DNA of 8,625 bases from the NCBI GenBank assembly GCA_025056955.1, contig JANWYL010000118.1, forward strand, positions 1-8,625, given 5' to 3'. Made by a program: the position numbers and the translations under genes. This stretch comes from Sandaracinaceae bacterium. Its GTDB lineage: Bacteria > Myxococcota_A > Polyangia > Polyangiales > Sandaracinaceae. The notes beneath the pieces are model-generated. The model was not told the DNA's origin. It made no database searches and saw only the letters and a list, made by a program, of their open reading frames with translations. The stretch's first letter is position 1. Every line of letters begins with the position of its first letter. This document shows positions 1 to 5,647 of the stretch, piece after piece.

Positions 1-1587
1 GAGCTCGAAAACGAGTTGCGGAATAGGATTTCCCTCTCTTCGGGTGCGAAGCAACTGATTCCCTATGAGCGGATGGTTTGGGCATGCGCGCCCGAGGAAT
101 GCAAGCGCTTGGTCCTTCCTTTGCTTGCGCCATACCAGCCCGATCCCTATGAGGCGGGAGAAGGGGTGATCGTCACAGAGTGGAGGGAAAGCGAGCGGCG
201 CTATGACGAAAAGCGCCTCTTTTTGCGGAGCCGGCTGCGGATCGTGTTCCAAGGAATTGGCCCAAACAGAAGCCTTGCCAAGGTCACAGCCGAGCTTCAG
301 CACCGCGTCCTTGGCCCACCCGAAGCCGAAGAAGTGAGCGAATACTGGACCGACCACGATGCAGCTCCGATTCGGGCACACGCCTATGCTGTCATCGAAG
401 CGGCCCTGCAGCCCTACGTCGAAGAAGCAGAAGAAGAACAGGCGCAAGCTTTTTTGGTTGTGGCTGAAAGCGAGCCACCACCCATTCCCTCACCATCTGA
501 AATGTGGAGTCAACTCAATTTGATTCCCCCCGGGGTAGAGGATTTCAGCACAGGCGCAACCTCCACAATCCCCTGGTTCAAAGACGAACGTGATCCCGTT
601 GCCCTTCTTGGCCGAATCCTCAACCGAAACCTCGAAACCGTGGGCCAAATCGAATGGGTTCAAGACATCCAAGACACCCCCTACGACCGGGCAGCTGATA
701 CCTATGTTTCGATCGAGGAGTTCAACAACTGGAGCAGCGGGATGGGGCTTTCTGCTTTTGGAATCAACATCGGCATAGGCCAAAGGGAAGGTTCCTCCCA
801 GTTGATCGTGATCGGCACAAGGTATCTCGCCCACCACATGATCGAAGCCCCTAAACTTGGAAAAATCAGAGGGTCCCTTCCCGATCAGGCCCGTTACTAC
901 GTCTCAAAGGTCTTCGTTGGAAAAGGGATGAGCATCGTCTACCAAAGCCAAGAAAGCTGGTGGCGGTTTGGAGGTGACCTTAGTGCGAAAGGCTTCTTCG
1001 ATCTCTTTAGCGGGTTTATAGCTTCCATGTTTACCCAAAAAAACCAAAAAATCGGTCGAAGCACAAGCTGCAGAGCGATTGCCAAAGGAATTGACGCAAG
1101 CGAAGTGGCTTGCCAAGAGATTGCCTGGAGATGGAATGAGCATCTGCTCGAACAGTACCCGTCTGGCCAACCCGCTGTGGTGGCCGTTGAGCTCCACCGC
1201 CTCCCCCCAGCACTCAAGCCACTCGGGCACCCAAGTCAACTCATCATTCATAGCGTTTCGGTGAATCCTGAGAGGTGTAATGACGTGTTTGGCGGTGCCC
1301 CCGACCTCTGGATTGAATTCCATGACGGGCCACAAGTCACACAAGATGGCGAAGGAAGAAATTGTCCAGGCAATACCCCAGTGTGCGATGATTTGTACTA
1401 CCATTCCCCTCCAGTTGTGACAATCAGGCTAATTGACCGTGATATAATTCAACACGACCACTGCGATACCGAAACCTTCAACTTGCTCGATTATCTTCCC
1501 ACAGATGACACCGAAATTCCAGTCGAGCCCATTCACAGAAGGGTGAAAAAAGGGGATATCACGGTTGTCTTTGAAGCGGTGTACTAG
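1..1587 (+). CDS. Unrecognised protein with C-terminal C2-like domain, 5'-truncated
   Basis: The reading frame is open from the first base of the window to a TAG at 1585-1587 (528 visible codons), so the gene very probably begins upstream. A TTG at position 16 is the first start-like codon, but nothing shows it is used. Counting from the first visible codon, roughly residues 50-105 alternate hydrophobic and charged residues (VIVTEWRE, KRLFLRSRLRIVF) like a beta-rich domain, loosely reminiscent of BamC-type lipoproteins. Residues about 140-172 are an acidic then proline-rich linker. Residues about 175-400 are not recognised. Residues about 412-528 look like a C2 beta-sandwich: IIHSVSVNP, then GAPDLWIEF (compare 'DPYV'), then VTIRLIDRD with further Asp residues in the position of the Ca2+-binding loop. 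This last region has several Cys residues (ERCND, NCPGNTPVCDD, HCDTE), suggesting disulfides and an extracytoplasmic location. The signal peptide, if any, lies outside the window. No function is assigned; the C2 resemblance is by eye. Confidence 0.85.
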   Translation, partial: ELENELRNRISLSSGAKQLIPYERMVWACAPEECKRLVLPLLAPYQPDPYEAGEGVIVTEWRESERRYDEKRLFLRSRLRIVFQGIGPNRSLAKVTAELQHRVLGPPEAEEVSEYWTDHDAAPIRAHAYAVIEAALQPYVEEAEEEQAQAFLVVAESEPPPIPSPSEMWSQLNLIPPGVEDFSTGATSTIPWFKDERDPVALLGRILNRNLETVGQIEWVQDIQDTPYDRAADTYVSIEEFNNWSSGMGLSAFGINIGIGQREGSSQLIVIGTRYLAHHMIEAPKLGKIRGSLPDQARYYVSKVFVGKGMSIVYQSQESWWRFGGDLSAKGFFDLFSGFIASMFTQKNQKIGRSTSCRAIAKGIDASEVACQEIAWRWNEHLLEQYPSGQPAVVAVELHRLPPALKPLGHPSQLIIHSVSVNPERCNDVFGGAPDLWIEFHDGPQVTQDGEGRNCPGNTPVCDDLYYHSPPVVTIRLIDRDIIQHDHCDTETFNLLDYLPTDDTEIPVEPIHRRVKKGDITVVFEAVY

Positions 1588-1615
1588 GTGATTGAGATGG
1601 TGAAAAGAGGCAAGT

Positions 1616-2854
1616 TCAATCGTTGTCACCTTGGGTGCGCTTGGGGAGTGCGATGGCAAGAACGGGCACCATTTCGTCACGCAAAAGCCCTGTGAGTTCG
1701 CGCAAGGCTTGAACCAAGGCCTGCGCTTGGGCGTTGCGCAGCTCAACCGCTCGGTGAAGGGGCCCCTCAATTTGGTTGGCTGCGTTTTGGCACTTCTGGA
1801 TCGCTTCTCGAATGCGCCCATCAAGCGATTCTGCGCCAATTGCTCGGAGGATTTCATCGAGGCCTGGGCCATCAACCCCCTGGGCACGGCCAAGGTAAAG
1901 GTCTTGGAAGGTGTTGAGGTTAACCTTGATGCTTCGGAGGCTTTCACCCTCCCCTTCACCCAAGGTGGTGTCGATCCAGAACCACTCCACATCCGATGGG
2001 CAGGAAGAGAAGGCGCAGCCGTAGCCACCTGCGGGGCGACCGATTTTCATGTTGAGAAGGGGCTCGTAGATGTAGAAAAGGGCATCGCTCAAGGCATTGA
2101 GGCCCCGGCGGGCGCTTGGAAAAGAGGGGTTGCCCCTTCCTGCCCCTGCCCAACGCTCCAAAAAGCCCTCTTCCCAGGAGCGGACGAGGCGTTCGCTTGC
2201 GGCTTTTGCAAGCCGAGTGGCGGAGAGGGCATAGCGGGCACGACGGGCCCTGAGCTCTGCCCGCCCCAAGGCGTTCCAGCGGCCATCTGCAATGAAGGGC
2301 GTGCTTGGTGGGCAGGCGCTTTGCTCATCTGGAACATGGAGGAGGTAGCCCACGGCCCCAAGCCCCCGCACATTGATCGGTTTCCTGGCGAGGGCAGATT
2401 CGTCGATAGTGGCTTCCGTCACAATCAATTCGTCGATGCGGCAAGGGTTGAAGATGGGCCAAGCGTAGCGCTCATCGCGGAGATCAGCGGCCTCAGGGCT
2501 TGTGCCTGAAGGGGCTGCAGGGCCAAGCTGAAAAAGTTCGGTTCGCTCGAGCAAGGGAATGATCTCCCGAAAGCGGGCCCTCGCCATGGCGCGGCGCTCC
2601 TCGTCTTCTGGGGCCTGAGACCAGCTCACAAGGGCCGCCTCAAGGCCAGAAAGGGAATCTCTCAAAAGCCTCTCGCCTGGGAGAATGATGTTTTCGCCGA
2701 CATTGCGAATCACGGTGCGGATGGTTTCATCAATCGGCCCCTCCTCTTCGCCTCCGCTTCCGCTTTTTCCGCAAAAGACCAAAAAAGCACAAAACATGAG
2801 GCCTCCAACTTTTGCCAGTCCAGAATGCACCCACACAGTTCCTTTTCGACGCAT
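1616..2854 (-). CDS. Second imelysin-family periplasmic lipoprotein (COG3489-like)
   Basis: A 412-residue protein. I chose the ATG at 2854 over the upstream in-frame start at 2962 because it is preceded by GAGGAG with 7-nt spacing and gives a proper export signal: basic MRRK, a hydrophobic stretch, and Cys28 in LVFC. Phe at -1 is unusual for a lipobox, so lipidation is uncertain. The rest is mostly helical, as in imelysins (PF09375, related to EfeO/EfeM and IrpA). Landmarks are the AWPIFNPCRIDELI segment near residues 141-154 and NVRGLGAVGYLLH near residues 171-183, which aligns with the family GxHxxE region but lacks both His and Glu. Cys residues at 148, 191, 290, 295 and 374 could form disulfides. 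It is third in the operon: its Shine-Dalgarno overlaps the TGA of the di-haem gene, 11 bp upstream, implying coupled translation. Proposed role, by neighbourhood, is envelope iron or metal handling with IrpA; ligand and activity are unknown. Confidence 0.9.
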   Translation of the reverse strand: MRRKGTVWVHSGLAKVGGLMFCAFLVFCGKSGSGGEEEGPIDETIRTVIRNVGENIILPGERLLRDSLSGLEAALVSWSQAPEDEERRAMARARFREIIPLLERTELFQLGPAAPSGTSPEAADLRDERYAWPIFNPCRIDELIVTEATIDESALARKPINVRGLGAVGYLLHVPDEQSACPPSTPFIADGRWNALGRAELRARRARYALSATRLAKAASERLVRSWEEGFLERWAGAGRGNPSFPSARRGLNALSDALFYIYEPLLNMKIGRPAGGYGCAFSSCPSDVEWFWIDTTLGEGEGESLRSIKVNLNTFQDLYLGRAQGVDGPGLDEILRAIGAESLDGRIREAIQKCQNAANQIEGPLHRAVELRNAQAQALVQALRELTGLLRDEMVPVLAIALPKRTQGDND

Positions 2855-2861
2855 GGCTTTT

Positions 2862-2867
2862 CTCCTC
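2862..2867 (-). promoter_or_regulatory. Shine-Dalgarno GAGGAG of the second imelysin gene
   Basis: GAGGAG sits 7 nt before the ATG at 2854 and overlaps the TGA (2868-2866) of the preceding gene. This fixes the start at 2854 and rules against the longer frame from 2962, which would overlap the upstream gene by about 97 bp. Confidence 0.8.
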
Positions 2868-4233
2868 AAAGCGATGACAAAAAGCGCAAAAGGGCCTCGC
2901 GCCCTTTGCGCGGAAGACGGAGGTAGTTTTCGCGGCTCGATTCGGCCTCGCCCCCATGCCAAAGGATGGCTTCTTCGAGGTTACGGGCGCGGCCATCATG
3001 CAAAAATCGAGAGTGGCGGTTGACCGTCTCGATGAGGCCAATTCCCCAAAGGGGTGGGGTTCGCCACTCGGCAGGGCCAGCCTCGCCTTCAGGGCGGCCG
3101 TCAGCCAGCTCTGGCCCCATTTCGTGAAGGAGAAGATCGGTATAGGGGTGAATCTCCTGATTGGCGATTGCAGCGATATCGCTTGGGCCAGTTCTAAGGG
3201 TTGGCGTGTGGCAGGCTGCGCAACCGATCGCTTCAAAATAAGAGGCCCCTTCGATCACCTGGGGATCCTCGTGGTTTCGCATCGCGGGCACAGCGAGGGT
3301 ACGCGTGTAAAACACCACTGCATCAAAGACAAAATCGCTGGCTTCGGGGCCTTTGTGGCGAAAAGCCCGTCGACACGCCTCTTGGGCTTCGGGGCAATTG
3401 TCTTCTGGAAAGAGGCGGGTTGTGATGCCCATGTCTTCCAAAAAAGCCCTTGCCGTTTGAACTTCGACCGATGGGGAAGCGGCTTTCCATCCAAAGCGCC
3501 CGACATGAACCCTTCCGCTCTCTTCATACCGATGCACGCGCCCTGAAATCCCATCTCCGTCCCGATCTTCCGGGTCGGCCAAGGCCTCAAGCGTCGCTTC
3601 TGGCACGGCCTCAAGCAGCCCAAGGCCTATGAGTTGGGGCGCCACACGCACCGAAAAGGCCGTGTGAGGCGGAAAGGGGCCGTACTGGGGTTCTTGCAGC
3701 GCGACCAAGGGCCGAACCAGCTCGTAGGTGCTCCCATCGGCAAATCGCCCCTCAATCACTTCCCAGCCCACAACTTCTGGGCGGGCCTCTTCTGGCACTC
3801 CGACAATGCCATGGGATTGAATCTGGAAGCCATAGGCAGGCACAGGGCGTGATTTTCCACCCTCAACCAGGCTCACGCGGACAAGGGCCGAAACGAAGGG
3901 CTCGCCTGGACCTTCGGGCAATCGGCCGCGGCCATCGCGATCGTGACAAGCGCTGCATGAACGGGCGTTAAAAGTGGGGCCAAGGCCATCGCGCGCAGCA
4001 GTGCTCGAAGGCGCCGTGACCCAGTTGTCCATGAAAAAGTTATTGCCAACAAAGAAGTCCTCGCGCTCTTTTGGGGAGAGGCCAGGCAAGGGGTGGCTAA
4101 AGGCAAAACGCGTCGTGTCAACAACGCTTCCCCTGCTTCCTCCAAGCCGAGGATCGAGGGATTTTGGAGGGGATGTGCAGCCCAGAAGCACCATCGAAAA
4201 CGCAAGGAGCTCAGCCGCCCAAACCCATCCCAT
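2866..4233 (-). CDS. Di-haem c-type oxidoreductase lipoprotein, DUF1111/DHOR family (COG3488)
   Basis: A 455-residue protein of the DUF1111 (PF06537) family, often labelled 'putative thiol oxidoreductase', although that activity is not established. Two covalent haem c motifs are visible: CSACH (Cys93, Cys96, His97) within FNARSCSACHDRDGRG, and CAACH (Cys338, Cys341, His342). Other family signatures are the Asp-rich loop DRDGDGISGRVH (about 223-234), the paired Cys280/Cys287, YTDLLLHEMG (364-373), EWRTPPLWGIG (389-399), FLHDGRA and AILWHGGEA. The leader ends in LLGC (Cys19), a good lipobox, so the protein is probably membrane-anchored in the periplasm. The ATG at 4233 was chosen because it lies 7 nt after GGGGAG and 4 bp after the stop of irpA. 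A longer frame from a TTG at 4272 has no Shine-Dalgarno, but would supply the basic residues that the short leader lacks. Middle gene of the irp operon; it probably shuttles electrons linked to iron or metal handling (inference). Confidence 0.95.
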   Translation of the reverse strand: MGWVWAAELLAFSMVLLGCTSPPKSLDPRLGGSRGSVVDTTRFAFSHPLPGLSPKEREDFFVGNNFFMDNWVTAPSSTAARDGLGPTFNARSCSACHDRDGRGRLPEGPGEPFVSALVRVSLVEGGKSRPVPAYGFQIQSHGIVGVPEEARPEVVGWEVIEGRFADGSTYELVRPLVALQEPQYGPFPPHTAFSVRVAPQLIGLGLLEAVPEATLEALADPEDRDGDGISGRVHRYEESGRVHVGRFGWKAASPSVEVQTARAFLEDMGITTRLFPEDNCPEAQEACRRAFRHKGPEASDFVFDAVVFYTRTLAVPAMRNHEDPQVIEGASYFEAIGCAACHTPTLRTGPSDIAAIANQEIHPYTDLLLHEMGPELADGRPEGEAGPAEWRTPPLWGIGLIETVNRHSRFLHDGRARNLEEAILWHGGEAESSRENYLRLPRKGREALLRFLSSL

Positions 4234-4237
4234 CCCC

Positions 4238-5428
4238 TTACTCCCCTCCAAGAAGCGTGACAGAGATGCCAAGGCGCTCGGCCGCGCGCTTTAAAAGCTC
4301 GGCTTCTTTTGCAACTGCCTCGGAAGCGGCCTTGACTTTGGGGCGTCCTGGCTCTTCCCGAATCGCCCGATCGAAAGGCGCTGGGATTGCCCGAATGGCC
4401 TCCATCGCTTCCCGCATCGCTTGGCGGATTTCCCGATCGAGCCCCGGATCCCTTGCCCGCACAAGCTCAGAAATCGAAGGTCCCTCGATCAGCCTCCCAT
4501 CGATGCGCTCGTAGCGGCCAATGTAAATCGCCTCAATGCCTTTTTGGTTGTCGATGTGGTCTTCAAGCGTTGTGTCGCTAAAGCAAGAATGCTCGTCTTC
4601 TTGCTCGGCCGTGCGGTAGGGCACAAGGAGGCGCTCGTGCGCGAGCTCAAAGCCCGCCATGTTGACGAGGCCGGTAAACACCCTCGTGAGCCCCTCCTTT
4701 GGTCCAAGGCTGATAAAGCGCGCCCTGTAGTTATCGGCACTCCCCTCTCTCCACGCATCCTCAAGCACAGAAAGATCTTCGAGCAGAAGCTCGGTTGTCG
4801 CCCGTAAAAACTGCCTTCTGCGATCGGCGTTGGCCCTCCTTCCGTCTATGTAGTCGCTCGCAGGACGACGGCCAGGGCCATTGTCGTCAAAGTCTTGCCC
4901 CCAAAGCAAAAACTCAATGGCATGGTAGCCCAAGGTGACGTTTTCTTCGCCGCCCGCTCCGTTGAGCCGCAAAAGGGCTTCCTTCGTAATTTGAGGGAGG
5001 CGCTCGGGCTCGTTGATAAGACCGCTCATGATTTCTTGAAAATCAGGAGGCGGTCCGAGCACATAGTCGATAAAAGCCTCGTCAAGGGGCCAGCTATTGA
5101 GCCTTGCGTCGATGTCGTTTTCGGGATCGTCAATGGGCCCGCCGTAAAACCTAGCAAATTCGCTTTGCATGTAGGGCCGCCGGCTCGCCGTCCAAGCACT
5201 CCTTGCCTGCATAAGGGCTTCTTCCGATGGCCCCGAAAGAAAAGCCTCAATCGCTCGGCCAAGGGCTTGGCCCCTTAGGAGCGAATCCTCGTACATCCCA
5301 TGGAGGATGCGGGCGTAGGTCTCAAGCACAGGCCGGGTCTCTTCAGCACTGGGCAGAGAAGCGGCCGGCCCTTCGCAAGAGAGCAAAAGCGAGAGCAAAA
5401 GCAAGTTAAGATTGAGAATCTTTCTCAT
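4238..5428 (-). CDS. irpA: IrpA-type imelysin lipoprotein (iron-regulated protein A, COG3487)
   Basis: A 396-residue protein of the imelysin/IrpA family (PF09375), first described as iron-regulated in cyanobacteria and related to the EfeO periplasmic iron-binding module. The start is set by an ideal lipoprotein leader: MRK, a leucine-rich core, and LLSC with Cys18 as the lipidated residue. Family hallmarks are all present: ARSAWTASRRPYMQSEFARF (residues 75-94), NSWPLDE (111-117), the GxHxxE motif GYHAIE (Gly167, His169, Glu172) followed by FLLWGQD, and EDEHSCFSDTT near 287-297. His169 and Glu172 are the expected metal-site residues. Length is typical for the family. It is the first gene of a three-gene operon, with its TAA 4 bp before the di-haem gene. 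No Shine-Dalgarno is visible before the ATG, unlike the two downstream genes, and a Fur-box-like sequence lies within 25 bp upstream. The expected role is binding or sensing iron at the cell envelope; the transported species is not known. Confidence 0.96.
   Translation of the reverse strand: MRKILNLNLLLLSLLLSCEGPAASLPSAEETRPVLETYARILHGMYEDSLLRGQALGRAIEAFLSGPSEEALMQARSAWTASRRPYMQSEFARFYGGPIDDPENDIDARLNSWPLDEAFIDYVLGPPPDFQEIMSGLINEPERLPQITKEALLRLNGAGGEENVTLGYHAIEFLLWGQDFDDNGPGRRPASDYIDGRRANADRRRQFLRATTELLLEDLSVLEDAWREGSADNYRARFISLGPKEGLTRVFTGLVNMAGFELAHERLLVPYRTAEQEDEHSCFSDTTLEDHIDNQKGIEAIYIGRYERIDGRLIEGPSISELVRARDPGLDREIRQAMREAMEAIRAIPAPFDRAIREEPGRPKVKAASEAVAKEAELLKRAAERLGISVTLLGGE
4241..4246 (-). 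promoter_or_regulatory. Shine-Dalgarno GGGGAG of the di-haem gene
   Basis: GGGGAG within the purine run GGAGGGGAG lies 7 nt before the ATG at 4233. The irpA TAA (4240-4238) falls between the two, so the ribosome leaving irpA is placed at the next start. This supports the ATG at 4233 over the TTG at 4272. Confidence 0.7.
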
Positions 5429-5433
5429 AGCTT

Positions 5434-5452
5434 GTAACTGATAATCAAAGTC
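5434..5452. promoter_or_regulatory. Candidate Fur box upstream of irpA
   Basis: The + strand 19-mer GTAACTGATAATCAAAGTC matches the classical GATAATGATAATCATTATC at 13 of 19 positions, with the central run TGATAATCA intact (TGATNATCA is itself palindromic). It starts 6 bp from the irpA start codon and overlaps the best candidate promoter, a normal arrangement for iron-dependent repression. IrpA-family genes are known to be iron-regulated, which raises the prior. The match is by eye and the host's Fur specificity is unknown. Confidence 0.55.
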
Positions 5453-5466
5453 AATCCTTCAAGCAA
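5438..5466 (-). promoter_or_regulatory. Candidate irpA promoter overlapping the Fur-like site
   Basis: On the - strand TTGCTT (5466-5461), a 17-bp spacer and TATCAG (5443-5438) form a weak sigma70-type promoter (3/6 and 4/6 matches). Transcription would start within a few bases of the irpA ATG, fitting the missing Shine-Dalgarno. An alternative -35, TTGACT at 5455-5450, has no convincing -10 because it would run into the coding region. Confidence 0.25.
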
Positions 5467-5509
5467 GCAGAGCTGTGAGAAAAAAATACAAGGGGGAGGG
5501 GCAATGTTT

Positions 5510-5551
5510 CTCCTCACCCACCGTCAAAAAGGTGAAGAATTGGGTGAAGAG
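5510..5551. repeat. 11-bp imperfect inverted repeat in the irpA-fhs intergenic region
   Basis: CTCCTCACCCA (5510-5520) and TGGGTGAAGAG (5541-5551) are inverted copies with one mismatch, separated by 20 bp. The loop contains another GGTGAAGA (5531-5538), a direct copy of the one inside the right arm (5543-5550) with a 12-bp period. On the - strand the mismatch becomes a G-U wobble, so the structure would be better in a - strand transcript. No T-tract directly follows, so it is not a typical terminator; an operator or RNA structure is possible. Confidence 0.45.
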
Positions 5552-5624
5552 CGATAAAAATGAAGTGCACCATGGTGATTCCCATCAACCAGCTCAGCAA
5601 GGTGATGGCATCTTCACCGCGCAA
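5514..5624 (-). CDS. Doubtful 36-residue membrane-peptide ORF
   Basis: A short frame reads TTG-CGC-GGT from 5624 to TGA at 5516-5514. The peptide has a charged start (LRGED) and then about 25 hydrophobic residues containing SWLMGITMVHFIFIALHP, consistent with one membrane helix. AGGG lies 5 nt before the TTG. The frame also extends to an ATG at 5705, but that would overlap the 5' end of fhs antisense. Against it: the region is rich in GGTGA/TCACC repeats that could create the frame by chance, and I recognise no homologue. Confidence 0.2.
   Translation of the reverse strand: MRGEDAITLLSWLMGITMVHFIFIALHPILHLFDGG
5568..5577. repeat. 10-bp perfect palindrome CACCATGGTG
   Basis: CACCATGGTG equals its own reverse complement and carries the same GGTG/CACC half-element as the neighbouring inverted repeat. 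It lies 71 bp before fhs. It could be an operator half-site pair or a chance palindrome. Confidence 0.3.
5601..5618. repeat. Small hairpin GGTGA...TCACC before fhs
   Basis: GGTGA (5601-5605) and TCACC (5614-5618) form a 5-bp stem around an 8-nt loop. TCTTCACC (5611-5618) is an inverted copy of the GGTGAAGA at 5531 and 5543. This extends the repeat family towards fhs and overlaps its candidate -35. Confidence 0.3.
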
Positions 5625-5641
5625 CCGAACCCTGCTAGAGT
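5613..5641 (+). promoter_or_regulatory. Candidate leaderless promoter of fhs
   Basis: TTCACC (5613-5618), a 17-bp spacer and TAGAGT (5636-5641) each match the sigma70 hexamers at 4/6. The -10 ends 6 bp before the fhs ATG, so transcription would begin at or next to the start codon. No Shine-Dalgarno precedes that ATG, which fits a leaderless mRNA but is only suggestive. Confidence 0.3.
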
Positions 5642-5647
5642 CGCACC

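Noticed and set aside
1586..1631. Imperfect inverted repeat between the convergent genes (AGGTGA/TCACCT and GATTGA/TCAATC) as a bidirectional terminator
   Set aside because: The stems are short and interrupted by a bulge, the two pairings compete for the same bases, and no T-tract follows on either strand.
1631..2509. 292-codon frame on the + strand opposite the second imelysin gene
   Set aside because: It is antisense to a well-supported gene with recognisable family features, has no Shine-Dalgarno, and its composition is that of a mirrored coding strand.
4233..4272. Longer di-haem protein starting at TTG 4272
   Set aside because: No Shine-Dalgarno and overlap with irpA; kept only as an alternative because it would supply basic residues to the signal peptide.
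5480..5520. G-rich/C-rich arms followed by a T-run on the - strand upstream of irpA, as an intrinsic terminator
   Set aside because: Only 6 of 8 stem positions pair, the T-run is several bases away from the stem, and there is no convincing gene upstream on that strand for it to terminate.
5429..5647. THF or other known riboswitch upstream of fhs
   Set aside because: No recognisable conserved core of the THF riboswitch or another class, and the best promoter implies almost no leader.
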